Below, piece by piece: positions 41,888-50,152 of a stretch of DNA of 64,000 bases. The translations under genes and the position numbers were made by a program. Under the pieces are notes generated by a model. That model was not told the origin of the DNA, did not search any database, and worked only from the letters and a program-made list of their open reading frames with translations. Origin of the DNA: Streptosporangium saharense (lineage in GTDB: Bacteria; Actinomycetota; Actinomycetes; Streptosporangiales; Streptosporangiaceae); the NCBI RefSeq assembly GCF_014203715.1, contig NZ_JACHJP010000005.1, forward strand, positions 124,001 through 188,000, read 5' to 3'. Each line of letters starts with the position of its first letter. The stretch's first letter is position 1.

Positions 41888-42273
41888 GTGGATTACCGAC
41901 GCGGCGTGGTCACCGGTGAGAGCGTATGGCGCGCCATCGTGCTGTACGGAGCCAACTCGGCCACCTACAAGTTCCCCTTCGGCGAGACCCTGCTGCGGGC
42001 CGCCGCCACCGGCCGCACCCACGTCACGCTCGACGAGCTGGCGCCGCCGTACGCCGAACTGCTCTGTGAGGCCCTGAGGCACCACGACCGACAGGGCATC
42101 GCCGCCAACAGCAGGTTCCTGGACGCCTGCCGCGCGTTCAACACGGGCGAAATCGACCAGGACACCCTGCACAGACGCACCGTCCAGTACGGCTTCGCCA
42201 ACGTCATCGACGCCTTTCCCAACTCAGCGGCACCCCGGCGCCGGTGCGCTACGTCGATCACACCGTTGTCTGA
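41888..42273 (+). pseudogene. Decayed N-terminal fragment of an HNH endonuclease-type gene
   Basis: From GTG 41888 the frame gives VDYRRGVVTGESVWRAIVLYG, then FLDACRAFNTGEI and QYGFANVIDAFPN. This matches the conserved N-terminal region of an actinobacterial HNH-endonuclease-associated protein as I remember it. After about 115 residues the similarity moves to another frame, with GTPAPVRYVDHTVV, and then ends at TGA 42271-42273. A one-base change thus breaks the gene and the HNH catalytic half is missing. The original frame stays open for another 500 bases only because of GC bias; no known protein matches there. Confidence 0.55.
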
Positions 42274-42361
42274 AGCCATGTCTGTAGACATCTTTGTGCT
42301 CTATCGACCCCGGCGACCCCAAGAGAAGATCACGGCTCAGATCTCGTCGGAGCCGCATGGA

Positions 42362-42428
42362 TTTGTATCAATCGGTTGCGACAAGTGGGTTGGGTCGGGC
42401 AGACTTTGTATCGTCCGGTTGATACAAA
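42362..42428. promoter_or_regulatory. Operator with three GntR-type half-sites
   Basis: TTTGTATC-N8-GATACAAA (42405-42428) is a perfect dyad whose end overlaps the ribosome site of the membrane protein gene. A third copy, TTTGTATC at 42362, is followed by nearly the same bases (ATCGGTTG against GTCCGGTTG). The YtrA-type GntR protein encoded downstream is the likely ligand. Confidence 0.7.
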
Positions 42429-42437
42429 GGAGATGGC

Positions 42438-43322
42438 ATGGGACCTGTGGACCCCCTTGTCCTCGCGGTGTCGCTGGTGCTGGTCGCCGGGCTCCTCGCC
42501 GTGTTGATGTCGCTGAACCGCGTGGTCTCGGTGCCGGCCGGTGGCGATCTGTCCGTGCTGCGCGTGACCGCGACCCGGCTCCTCTGGGCGCGGCTCACCG
42601 GGCTGGTGGTCGGCCTCGCCGCCTCCTGGCTCGTGTCGAGCTGGGACAGTCTTGGCCGGGGGCTGATGCTGGCCGCCCCCGTCCTGGGCATCGGCCTGTT
42701 ACTGGGCACGTTGGCGGGAGAGCTCGCCGTGCCGCGTCCCCACGGACCGATCCGGGGCGCGTCGCTGGAGATCAGAAGGGCGCGTGACTACCTGCCCAGG
42801 TTCTCGGCGTGGCTGGCCGGTGTCCTCTCCCTGGTGACCGTCCTGCTGCTGGGGGCCACGTCCGTCACGGCGAGCGCCGACGACCTGGGCCGTGCGGGTC
42901 GGGTGCTGGCCATGTCCAGTCCCGACGGCATGGTGCGCAGCGCGGTCGGTCCCTGGCCCGGCTGGTTCTACGCGTGGCCCATGCTGGCCGTGCTCGCCAC
43001 CGCGTTCCTGCTCTCCGCGCTGGTGGTGCACCGCGTCGTGCAGCGGGGACGTCCGGGTCTCGACGCCGCGGCGAGAGCCGTGGACGACGTGCAGCGCGCC
43101 CATACCGCCCGCGTGGTCACCGCGGCCTACGGCCTCTGCGTGGCCCTGCCACTGGCCGGTGTCGCGGTCATCGCTGCGGGAGCACTCTTCGGGCAGAGCG
43201 AGTTCGCCGACTGGGCCGTGCCCGCAGCGTTCACTCTCCTGGGGATCGCGGTCTTCGCCGCTGGCTCGGCCACCTGGTACCTGGCCGAACTGCTCTCCCA
43301 TCCGACGATCAGAGCCTCATGA
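42438..43322 (+). CDS. Integral membrane protein of unknown function, in operon with GntR regulator
   Basis: The 294-residue protein has about seven hydrophobic segments, among them LVLAVSLVLVAGLLAVLMSL, GLMLAAPVLGIGLLLGTLAGE, FSAWLAGVLSLVTVLLLG, and AAFTLLGIAVFAAGSATWYLAE at the end. No catalytic motif is obvious. Similar proteins with a GntR neighbour are DUF1648-like or ABC-related membrane components, but I do not claim membership. ATG 42438 follows AAAGGAG. It is cotranscribed and coupled with the GntR gene (ATGA overlap), and the operator overlaps its ribosome site, so it is probably the regulated target. Confidence 0.78.
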   Translation: MGPVDPLVLAVSLVLVAGLLAVLMSLNRVVSVPAGGDLSVLRVTATRLLWARLTGLVVGLAASWLVSSWDSLGRGLMLAAPVLGIGLLLGTLAGELAVPRPHGPIRGASLEIRRARDYLPRFSAWLAGVLSLVTVLLLGATSVTASADDLGRAGRVLAMSSPDGMVRSAVGPWPGWFYAWPMLAVLATAFLLSALVVHRVVQRGRPGLDAAARAVDDVQRAHTARVVTAAYGLCVALPLAGVAVIAAGALFGQSEFADWAVPAAFTLLGIAVFAAGSATWYLAELLSHPTIRAS

Positions 43323-43807
43323 TCGAGGTCGATGTCACCAGTCCCTCACCGCCGTACGAGCAGATCCGGGCGCAGTTCGCGGAGCTGATCAGGTGCGGGG
43401 TGCTGGCCGTCGGCACCCGGCTCCCTCCGGTCCGCCAACTCGCCGCCGACCTCGGCCTGGCGGCGGGCACGGTGGCACGGGCGTACAAGGAGCTTGAGCA
43501 GGCCGGATATGTCACCGGAAAACGCGGCGGTGGCACCCGGGTTCTGCCACAGTCCGAGCCCCAGACGGCACGGGCGGAGCTGATCAGAGACCACGCCCGC
43601 GCCTACCTCGCCGAGGTGACCCGACTCGGCGGATCCCCCGAGGAAGCGATCGTCGCCCTGTCCAACGCCGTCGCGGCCCTTCACCCAGCAGCCCCTCAAG
43701 GACCTTTCGCGAGGGCGGTCATCGCCGCGCCGACCGTTCCCGTGCGGTCTCGCGATAGTGCCGTTGCTGACATGCCCGTGAGCAGTACCGGCGGCGACGC
43801 CCGGTAG
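43319..43807 (+). CDS. GntR family regulator, YtrA subfamily
   Basis: The 162-residue protein has an N-terminal winged helix (about residues 10-75: PPYEQIRAQFAELIRCGVLAVGTRLPPVRQLAADLGLAAGTVARAYKELEQAGYV) and only a short C-terminal dimerising region, as in YtrA-type regulators. The last 30-40 residues (PQGPFARAVIAAPT onward) look unstructured and lie in an 89-base overlap with the convergent MerR gene, so the original C terminus may have been lost or extended. ATG 43319 overlaps the membrane gene stop. The operator at 42362-42428 should be its site, making it autoregulatory. Confidence 0.87.
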   Translation: MIEVDVTSPSPPYEQIRAQFAELIRCGVLAVGTRLPPVRQLAADLGLAAGTVARAYKELEQAGYVTGKRGGGTRVLPQSEPQTARAELIRDHARAYLAEVTRLGGSPEEAIVALSNAVAALHPAAPQGPFARAVIAAPTVPVRSRDSAVADMPVSSTGGDAR

Positions 43808-44366
43808 GCGCTTGGGCGAATGTGCCTGCGCAGACGGCGCAGCGACTGAGCGGTACTCCCGTTTCGTCACAGACTTCCACTGTTTCGTCACGGTCGGCCG
43901 AGGCGTTGGTACGGCGCGGCGTCGACTGAGCCGCGGCGACGAAGCTCTCGGCCGCGACCCGGCCTCGTGGGGTGTGACTCATCAGTTCGCCGTCGAGCCA
44001 GGGGCACTCGTCCACGATGTCGTCGTCGGGACATTCCAGCAGGTGCATCAGGTACGTATGAGCGTTCCGCAGCTCTTCGATCTTCTGCTCTAGCAGCCGA
44101 ACCTGGCCCTTCACCGTCCTGTGCCATAGATCGTTGCGGCGGCCGATCGTGACTTCGGAGACCTGGTCGAGGGACATCACGCCGGTCACGGAGCACAGGT
44201 AGGCGAGGCCGATGCGACGGAGATCGGTCTCGCTGTAGACGCGCCGCCCGTTCACGCGTGTCGCCCTGGGGAGCACTCGCTGGGACTCCCACCACCTCAA
44301 CGTGGAGGGGGCGAGGTCGTAGAGGGCCGCTGCCTTGCCGATCGAGACGCTTGCTGGATCGCTCAT
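43719..44366 (-). CDS. MerR family regulator with C-terminal zinc-finger-like domain
   Basis: The 215-residue protein has a MerR DNA-binding domain (about residues 5-75: SIGKAAALYDLAPSTLRWWESQRVL, RRVYSETDLRRI), a coiled helix, and a C-terminal finger of the type CAVC-x15-CSRACQQRHYRE, which is common as a zinc-binding tail in actinobacterial proteins. The fusion of these two is unusual. ATG 44366 follows GGAG closely; ATG 44375 is also in frame. Its stop region overlaps the GntR gene by 89 bases. It is divergent from the metallophore transport operon, which makes regulation by metal or by the transported compound conceivable. Confidence 0.85.
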   Translation of the reverse strand: MSDPASVSIGKAAALYDLAPSTLRWWESQRVLPRATRVNGRRVYSETDLRRIGLAYLCSVTGVMSLDQVSEVTIGRRNDLWHRTVKGQVRLLEQKIEELRNAHTYLMHLLECPDDDIVDECPWLDGELMSHTPRGRVAAESFVAAAQSTPRRTNASADRDETVEVCDETGVPLSRCAVCAGTFAQAPTGRRRRYCSRACQQRHYRETARERSARR

Positions 44367-44415
44367 GTACTCCATTTGACATCAAGTCGCCTTCAAGATT
44401 CACGATGGGAGGCAT

Positions 44416-44433
44416 GGTTAGGCATGCCTTACT
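44416..44433 (+). promoter_or_regulatory. Iron-box-like site (IdeR/DmdR type)
   Basis: GGTTAGGCATGCCTTACT contains the near-dyad TTAGGC-AT-GCCTTA, similar to the core of actinobacterial iron boxes that read TTAGG...CCTAA. It lies 55 bases upstream of the first ABC gene. One arm position differs from symmetry. Confidence 0.6.
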
Positions 44434-44487
44434 TCTCCCTGCACGAGTCCGGCGGCCGGAGCGAACCGACGACGGAGGAACACGGTC

Positions 44488-46293
44488 TTGAGCACGACAA
44501 CATCGGAACCACGCACGGACTCCGTGCCCGAACCCGCCGTGGGCACGGAGCAGGGGCCGGGTCTTGCCGAGCCGGGCGCCCTGGCGCGGCTGTTCGCCCC
44601 CATCCGGTCATATCTCATCGCATGCGGCCTGTTGTCGGCGCTCTCCTCGGGGGCGGGGATCGTGCCCTACGTCGCCGCGGCCGAGATCGCGCGGGTCACG
44701 CTCAGCACCCCGTCGGTTTCCGCCGCGGCTGTCTGGACGTGGGTGGGAATCGGGGCTGCCGGGGCCGGACTGTGGCTCGTCCTGATGGTGCAGTCCTCCC
44801 GTCTCGGGCACTACGCCGACGCCGCGATCCTGCACCACCTCCGGGTGCGGATCGTGCGTCATCTCGGCGCGTTGCCGCTGGGCTGGTTCCGTGCCTCGGG
44901 GTCGGGCCGGGTCAAGCGGGCGATGACCGGCGACCTGGAGGAGATGCACGAGGTCATCGCCCACGCCCTGGGTCAGCTCGTCGGGGCGGTCACGGTGATC
45001 GCCGTCTCCGGGGTCTATCTCTTCTCCGTCGACGTGCCGATGGCGCTGGTGGTGCTGGGTGTCCTGGGGCTGATGACCGTCAGCTACCGAGTCTCGATGC
45101 GCTCGATGGCGGCCCACGTGAACCGGCTCATCGCCGCTGAGGGGCGGATCAGCGCCGCCAGCGTCGAGTACGCAGACGGCATCCAGGTGGTCAAGGCGTT
45201 CGGCACCGGGGGCCGCGTCCTGCACCGCTTCGACGAGGCCGTGAACGAATACGCCGAAGCGTTCGCCGCCTGGGTCAACGAGGTTCGCCACAGCTCGGCG
45301 GTCACCCGGCTGCTCGGCTCGGAGATGGCCGTCCTCACGGCGGTCACGGCCGCGGGGGTGGCCTTCATAGCCCAGGGATCGCTCACCGGCGCGGAGCTGG
45401 TGGCGTTCCTGGTCGTCTCGGTCGGTCTGCCCGCCTCGATCATCCCCGCCGTGTCCGGCGCCCAGGCGGTGCGCAAGGGCCGGATGGGCGCGGCCAACAT
45501 CGAACGGCTGCTCGCGCGCATGCCGCTCCCCGAGCCCGAACGGTCACGCACCCCGGACGGCCACGAGGTCGAGTTCGACCACGTGTCCTTCTCCTACGAC
45601 GGGACGACCTGTGCGGTCGAAGACGTGAGCGCCGTCTGCCCGACGGGCACGGTGACCGCGATCGTGGGACCCTCCGGCGCGGGCAAGACGACCCTGACGA
45701 GCCTGCTGCCGCGCTTCTACGACGTTACCGGCGGCGCGATCCGGATCGGCGGCGTCGACATCCGCGAGATCGGATCGGCCAGGCTGCTGGCCTCGATGTC
45801 GCTGGTGTTCCAGGACGTCTCGCTGCTGCGCGACAGCGTGGCGGAGAACATCCGCATCGGCCGCCCCGGTGCCGGCGACGAAGACGTCCGCGAGGCCGCG
45901 ATCGCCGCGCACATCCACGACGTGATCGAAGCACTGCCCCAGGGCTATGACACGCCGCTCGACGCGGGCGGCGGAGGTCTGTCCGGCGGCGAGCGTCAGC
46001 GCCTGACAATCGCGCGAGCGATCCTGTCCGGAGCACCGATCGTCGTGCTCGACGAGGCGACCGCCGCACTCGACCCCGACAGCGAGACCGCGGTCCAGGA
46101 GGCGCTGGCCAGGCTGGCGGTGGGCAAGACGGTGATCGTGATCGCTCACCGGCTGCACACCATCGCCGGGGCCGACCAGATCCTCGTGCTCGACAACGGA
46201 CGACTGGTCGAGCGGGGCCGCCACGACGAACTGCTCACACGCGACGGCCTGTACGCGCGGATGTGGATGGCGCAAGAAGGAGTAACGGCATGA
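44488..46293 (+). CDS. ABC half-transporter (permease-ATPase), metallophore type (IrtA/YbtP-like)
   Basis: The 601-residue protein has six helices in the first 330 residues and an ATPase with Walker A GPSGAGKTT, signature LSGGERQRL, Walker B PIVVLDEATAALD and IAHRLHT. It resembles the IrtA/IrtB and YbtP/YbtQ exporter-fold transporters that move iron-siderophore complexes inward. No siderophore-reductase domain is fused. TTG 44488 follows GGAGGAA by nine bases. It overlaps its partner by ATGA and lies downstream of an iron-box-like site. Import or export cannot be told from sequence alone. Confidence 0.87.
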   Translation: MSTTTSEPRTDSVPEPAVGTEQGPGLAEPGALARLFAPIRSYLIACGLLSALSSGAGIVPYVAAAEIARVTLSTPSVSAAAVWTWVGIGAAGAGLWLVLMVQSSRLGHYADAAILHHLRVRIVRHLGALPLGWFRASGSGRVKRAMTGDLEEMHEVIAHALGQLVGAVTVIAVSGVYLFSVDVPMALVVLGVLGLMTVSYRVSMRSMAAHVNRLIAAEGRISAASVEYADGIQVVKAFGTGGRVLHRFDEAVNEYAEAFAAWVNEVRHSSAVTRLLGSEMAVLTAVTAAGVAFIAQGSLTGAELVAFLVVSVGLPASIIPAVSGAQAVRKGRMGAANIERLLARMPLPEPERSRTPDGHEVEFDHVSFSYDGTTCAVEDVSAVCPTGTVTAIVGPSGAGKTTLTSLLPRFYDVTGGAIRIGGVDIREIGSARLLASMSLVFQDVSLLRDSVAENIRIGRPGAGDEDVREAAIAAHIHDVIEALPQGYDTPLDAGGGGLSGGERQRLTIARAILSGAPIVVLDEATAALDPDSETAVQEALARLAVGKTVIVIAHRLHTIAGADQILVLDNGRLVERGRHDELLTRDGLYARMWMAQEGVTA

Positions 46294-48032
46294 TCCGCCG
46301 CCTCTACCACCTGTGGCCCGATCCGAAGCTGCTCGCCCGGCTCTGGTCGCTCACCGTGATCCAAGCGGTCCTGCAAGGTCTGCTGCTCGGCCTCCTGGTT
46401 CCGATCCTGCATGCCGTTGTACGGCAGGAGCCGGATATCGCCGCGGCGACGCCGTGGCTCGTGCTCGGCGGCATCGGGGCCGTCGTCTACGGGCTGCTGG
46501 CCATCGTCTCCGACCCGGTGGGCTACGCGGCGGGCGGTGTTCTCGCGGCACAGCTGCGCAAGCAGTTGATGCGTCACGTGAGCACCCTGCCGCTCGGCTG
46601 GTTCACCGCCGCGCACAAGGCGAGGCTCGCGCGCGCGGTGACCGCCGATGTCGGTGACGCCGCACACCTGGCCGTGGTGATCGGCAATCCGGTGATCACT
46701 TCGACGCTGTTGCCCGCCACCGTGGTCGCGATCGTGTTCGTCGCCGACTGGCGAGTAGCCGTACTGCTGTGCGTGATCGCTCTGGTCGGTTCCTGGACAC
46801 TCAGGCGCGCCGCACGGGTCTCCGCCGAAGCGGAGATCGAGTTGGAGCGCGCGGCGGCTGACGTGGCCAGTCGTGCGATCGAGCTTGGCCAGGTCCAGCC
46901 CGTTCTCCGCGCGGCCGGACACGCCCACGGAACGCCCCGGATGCATGCCGCGCTCGACCGCCACCGGGACACCTACCGGGAAGGCATGGATCGCGCTCGC
47001 CGACCGTTCTTCCTCTACACCGGCGTTGTCGCGACCGGGTTCGTCGCCGTGCTCGCCCTGGTGGCGTGGCTGATGGTCAGCGAGCGCGTCGAGGTCGCCA
47101 CGGCGGTTGCGCTGCTCGTGCTCGCCGCTCGCTTCCTGCAGCCGCTCGGCAATCTCATCGAGCTCATCGGGGCACTGCGCGCGATGACGAACAAGATCAC
47201 CCGCATCGAGGAGTTCCTCGCCACGCCCGTGCTGCCGGTACCCGCCGAACCTGTGCGCCGAATCGTGGACCCCCACGTCGAACTCACCGGGGTCACCTTC
47301 ACCTACCCCGGTGGCGAGGCGCCCGCGCTCCGCGAGGTGACGATCAGGTGCCGGGCGGGCACCACCACCGCGCTGGTCGGCCCGTCGGGTTCGGGAAAGA
47401 CCACTGTCACCCGGCTCGTCGCCCGGTTCTTCGATGCCGAGGAAGGCCAGGTGCGCATCGGTGGCGTCGATGTCCGGGACCTCGACCCAGAGGTCCTGCT
47501 CAACGACATGGCGATCATCTTCCAGGACGTCTATCTCTTCGACGACACCATCGAGAACAATCTTCGCCTCGCACGACCGGAGGCGACCTGGGACGAACTC
47601 CGCGAGGTCGCCAGGGCGGCTCGACTCGACGAAGTGATCGAACGGCTTCCCGGCGGCTGGAACACCCGTGTCGGGGAGGCGGGAGCCCAACTGTCAGGGG
47701 GTGAACGTCAGCGGGTCGCGATCGCGCGGGCGATGCTCAAACAGGCCCGCATCGTGCTCGTCGACGAGGCGAGCTCCGCGCTCGACCCGGAGAACGAGGC
47801 GGCGATCACCCAGGCGATCGCGAACCTCGGTGCCGGCCGTGACCGCACCGTCATCGTGATCGCCCATCGCCCCGCGACGCTGGCATCGGCCGACCAGGTG
47901 GTGTCACTCGACGCGGGCCGGGTCGTCGAGACCGGAACCCCGGCAGAACTGCTGCGCACCGGCGGCACGTTCGCTCGCATCAGCCGGCAGTACGAACGAG
48001 CCCGGCACTGGCGCATCGGGACCGTTTCGTGA
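46290..48032 (+). CDS. ABC half-transporter (permease-ATPase), partner (IrtB/YbtQ-like)
   Basis: The 580-residue partner starts MIRRLYHLWPDPKLLARLW and has six helices, then an ATPase with Walker A GPSGSGKTT, LSGGERQRV, IVLVDEASSALD and IAHRPAT. Both ATP sites appear complete. ATG 46290 overlaps the previous stop (ATGA) and follows AAGGAG, so the two half-transporters should form a heterodimer. The gene lies 47 bases before the substrate-binding lipoprotein gene, and no terminator separates them; one transcript over all five transport genes is likely. Confidence 0.87.
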   Translation: MIRRLYHLWPDPKLLARLWSLTVIQAVLQGLLLGLLVPILHAVVRQEPDIAAATPWLVLGGIGAVVYGLLAIVSDPVGYAAGGVLAAQLRKQLMRHVSTLPLGWFTAAHKARLARAVTADVGDAAHLAVVIGNPVITSTLLPATVVAIVFVADWRVAVLLCVIALVGSWTLRRAARVSAEAEIELERAAADVASRAIELGQVQPVLRAAGHAHGTPRMHAALDRHRDTYREGMDRARRPFFLYTGVVATGFVAVLALVAWLMVSERVEVATAVALLVLAARFLQPLGNLIELIGALRAMTNKITRIEEFLATPVLPVPAEPVRRIVDPHVELTGVTFTYPGGEAPALREVTIRCRAGTTTALVGPSGSGKTTVTRLVARFFDAEEGQVRIGGVDVRDLDPEVLLNDMAIIFQDVYLFDDTIENNLRLARPEATWDELREVARAARLDEVIERLPGGWNTRVGEAGAQLSGGERQRVAIARAMLKQARIVLVDEASSALDPENEAAITQAIANLGAGRDRTVIVIAHRPATLASADQVVSLDAGRVVETGTPAELLRTGGTFARISRQYERARHWRIGTVS

Positions 48033-48079
48033 ACACCGTCCGGTCCCGGTTCACTCAACCAATCTCATGAGAAGACTTC

Positions 48080-49087
48080 ATGTTCACAGTTAATACATCG
48101 TCACGTCGCATCCGACGAAGGAGCGCGCTCGCGCTCACGGTGGCCTCGTGCGTCATCGCCATGGCCGGGTGCGGCTCTGACCCAGGTTCAACCTCTGCGG
48201 CGTCGGGTCAAGGCGCGATCGAAGTCCAGTCCTGCGGCCGCACCGTGAGCCTTGCCAAGCCCGCGGAGAGCGTGGTGGTCATCGGTGGCGGCTCGGTCGA
48301 CACGCTGTTCGAGATGGGCGTCGGCGACCGCGTCGTCGGTGTCGTAGGAGTGCACGCGAAACCGGCTGAGAAGTACCGCGGGCAACTCGGTGAACTCCCC
48401 GACATCGGCGACGCGCTGCCGGGACGCGAAGCCCTGCTCGCCCTCCACCCTGACCTGGTGATCGCCGAGCAGGGACGGACTCTGTCGGGCGACGGAGGGA
48501 CGCCCACGACAGAGCAGTTGGAGGAAGCCGGCATCGCGGTCTACATCGCGAACAGTGGCTGCGAGAAGAACTCGGCGACCAACAAGGTCAGCGACGTGTT
48601 CGGCGAGATCAAGAACATGGGCGCACTGCTGGGCGTTTCCGATGGCGCGAAGACCCTCAACGAGCGCCTCCAGAAGGTGCTCGATGACGTCGCCAAACGG
48701 GTCGATGGCAGAAAGCCCGTCAAAGTCGCGGGGGTCACGCTGATCGGGTCGGATCTGTGGGTCAACACGGGCGGGTTGGACGTGGACATCGCCGAACTCG
48801 CGGGCGGATCCAACAGCCTGTTCGACGATCCGAGCGAGGAGTTCAAGATCCTGAGCAAGGAGGAGATCACCGCCGCCAACCCGGAGGCGATCCTGTTCTT
48901 CCCCTCGACGACCACCAACGATCCGGTCGGCTTCGTCCAGCAGACATTCCCAACTACTGACGCGGTGAAGAACGACCGGATTCTCATCGTGAATCCCGAC
49001 ACCGCCGCGAGGACGGGCGTCCGACCGGTGTACGAGGTGGAAGAGTTCGCGCGCTTCCTGCATCCCGAAGCCTTCAAACAGGAGTGA
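48080..49087 (+). CDS. Siderophore/metal-chelate substrate-binding lipoprotein (FecB/FhuD type)
   Basis: The 335-residue protein has a lipoprotein signal (VIAMAGC lipobox after a hydrophobic core). The mature domain carries VVIGGGSVDTLFEMGVGDRVVGV, LHPDLVIAEQ, and a closing RPVYEVEEFARFLHP, typical of cluster-VIII binding proteins with two Rossmann-like lobes joined by a long helix. It would bind heme, cobalamin or a ferric siderophore outside the membrane. ATG 48080 follows GAGAAG. The permease gene starts three bases after its stop, making a classic binding protein-permease-ATPase order. Confidence 0.92.
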   Translation: MFTVNTSSRRIRRRSALALTVASCVIAMAGCGSDPGSTSAASGQGAIEVQSCGRTVSLAKPAESVVVIGGGSVDTLFEMGVGDRVVGVVGVHAKPAEKYRGQLGELPDIGDALPGREALLALHPDLVIAEQGRTLSGDGGTPTTEQLEEAGIAVYIANSGCEKNSATNKVSDVFGEIKNMGALLGVSDGAKTLNERLQKVLDDVAKRVDGRKPVKVAGVTLIGSDLWVNTGGLDVDIAELAGGSNSLFDDPSEEFKILSKEEITAANPEAILFFPSTTTNDPVGFVQQTFPTTDAVKNDRILIVNPDTAARTGVRPVYEVEEFARFLHPEAFKQE

Positions 49088-49090
49088 GCC

Positions 49091-50152
49091 GTGCGTCCAC
49101 GCTCTGACCGTGTACCGGTCACGAACGCGGCGAAGGCGACCACCCTGTGGGGCGTCGTGTCAGTCCTCTGCGTGGTGCTGGTCGCCATGGGAGCGTTCGG
49201 TATCGCGTTCGGCGCGGTCAACATCGACCTGGGGACCGTGGCCGACGTGATCTGGAACCGCCTCCTCGGCGGCTCACAGCACATCGGCGGCGTGAACGAC
49301 CAGATCGTCTGGAACCTGCGCACGCCTCGCGTGCTGCTCGCTGCCGCTGTCGGGGCGGGCCTGGCGCTTGTCGGCACGGTCCTGCAGGCGACCGTGCGTA
49401 ATCCACTCGCCGACCCCTACGTCCTCGGTGTCTCAGCGGGCGCCGGGCTCATGGCCTCGATCACCATCACGTACGGCGCGGCGGCCCTGGCCGGTCTGCC
49501 GACCTCGACGACGGCGTTCGCCGGTGCCCTCATGGCGACCGTCGCCGTGCTCTGGCTGGGCCAGCGGGGCGGGCGATACTCGCCCACCCGCCTGGTCCTG
49601 GCCGGAGTCACGCTGTCCTACCTGTTCACCGGACTGACCAGTTTCGTGATCTTCCGCTCGGCGGATCCTGACAAGACGCGATCGGTGATGTTCTGGCTGC
49701 TCGGCTCCCTCGGACAGGCCAAGTGGTCAAATATCGCGATTCCCACAACGGTGGTGGTGGTCGGATGCGGCTATCTCCTCCTCCAAACCCGCGCGCTGAA
49801 CGCGATGGTGCTCGGGGACGAGGCCGCGCTCTCCCTTGGCTTCCCCGTCCACCGGCTCCGATGGAAGTTCCTCATCAGCACCTCACTCATGACCGGAGTC
49901 CTCGTCGCCCTCGTCGGTGGCATCGGATTCGTGGGCCTCGTCATCCCGCACCTCGTCCGGATCATCGTCGGCCCCGACCATCGCCGGGTGCTTCCGATCG
50001 CCGTCCTCGTCGGGGCGATCTATCTCATCGCGGTCGATCTGCTGTGCCGCATCGTCATCAGCCCCGAGGAACTGCCGATCGGCATCGTCACCTCCGTGCT
50101 CGGTGCGCCATTGTTCCTGTGGCTGCTACGACGTAAAGGGGCCGAGCGGTGA
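49091..50152 (+). CDS. FecCD-family iron-chelate ABC permease
   Basis: The 353-residue membrane protein has about 10 helices and the FecCD signature: RTPRVLLAAAVGAGLALVGTVLQATVRNPLADPYVLGVSAGAGL, and late GFVGLVIPHLVRIIVGPDHR. It forms the homodimeric channel of a BtuCD-like importer. GTG 49091 follows AGGAG by six bases. It shares GTGA with the ATPase gene. Together with its neighbours it completes a binding-protein importer next to the two half-transporters. Confidence 0.94.
   Translation: MRPRSDRVPVTNAAKATTLWGVVSVLCVVLVAMGAFGIAFGAVNIDLGTVADVIWNRLLGGSQHIGGVNDQIVWNLRTPRVLLAAAVGAGLALVGTVLQATVRNPLADPYVLGVSAGAGLMASITITYGAAALAGLPTSTTAFAGALMATVAVLWLGQRGGRYSPTRLVLAGVTLSYLFTGLTSFVIFRSADPDKTRSVMFWLLGSLGQAKWSNIAIPTTVVVVGCGYLLLQTRALNAMVLGDEAALSLGFPVHRLRWKFLISTSLMTGVLVALVGGIGFVGLVIPHLVRIIVGPDHRRVLPIAVLVGAIYLIAVDLLCRIVISPEELPIGIVTSVLGAPLFLWLLRRKGAER

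Noticed and set aside
42279-42787. Continuation of the HNH-type frame
   Set aside because: After the frameshift the open frame resembles nothing and runs through the GntR operator and into the membrane gene.
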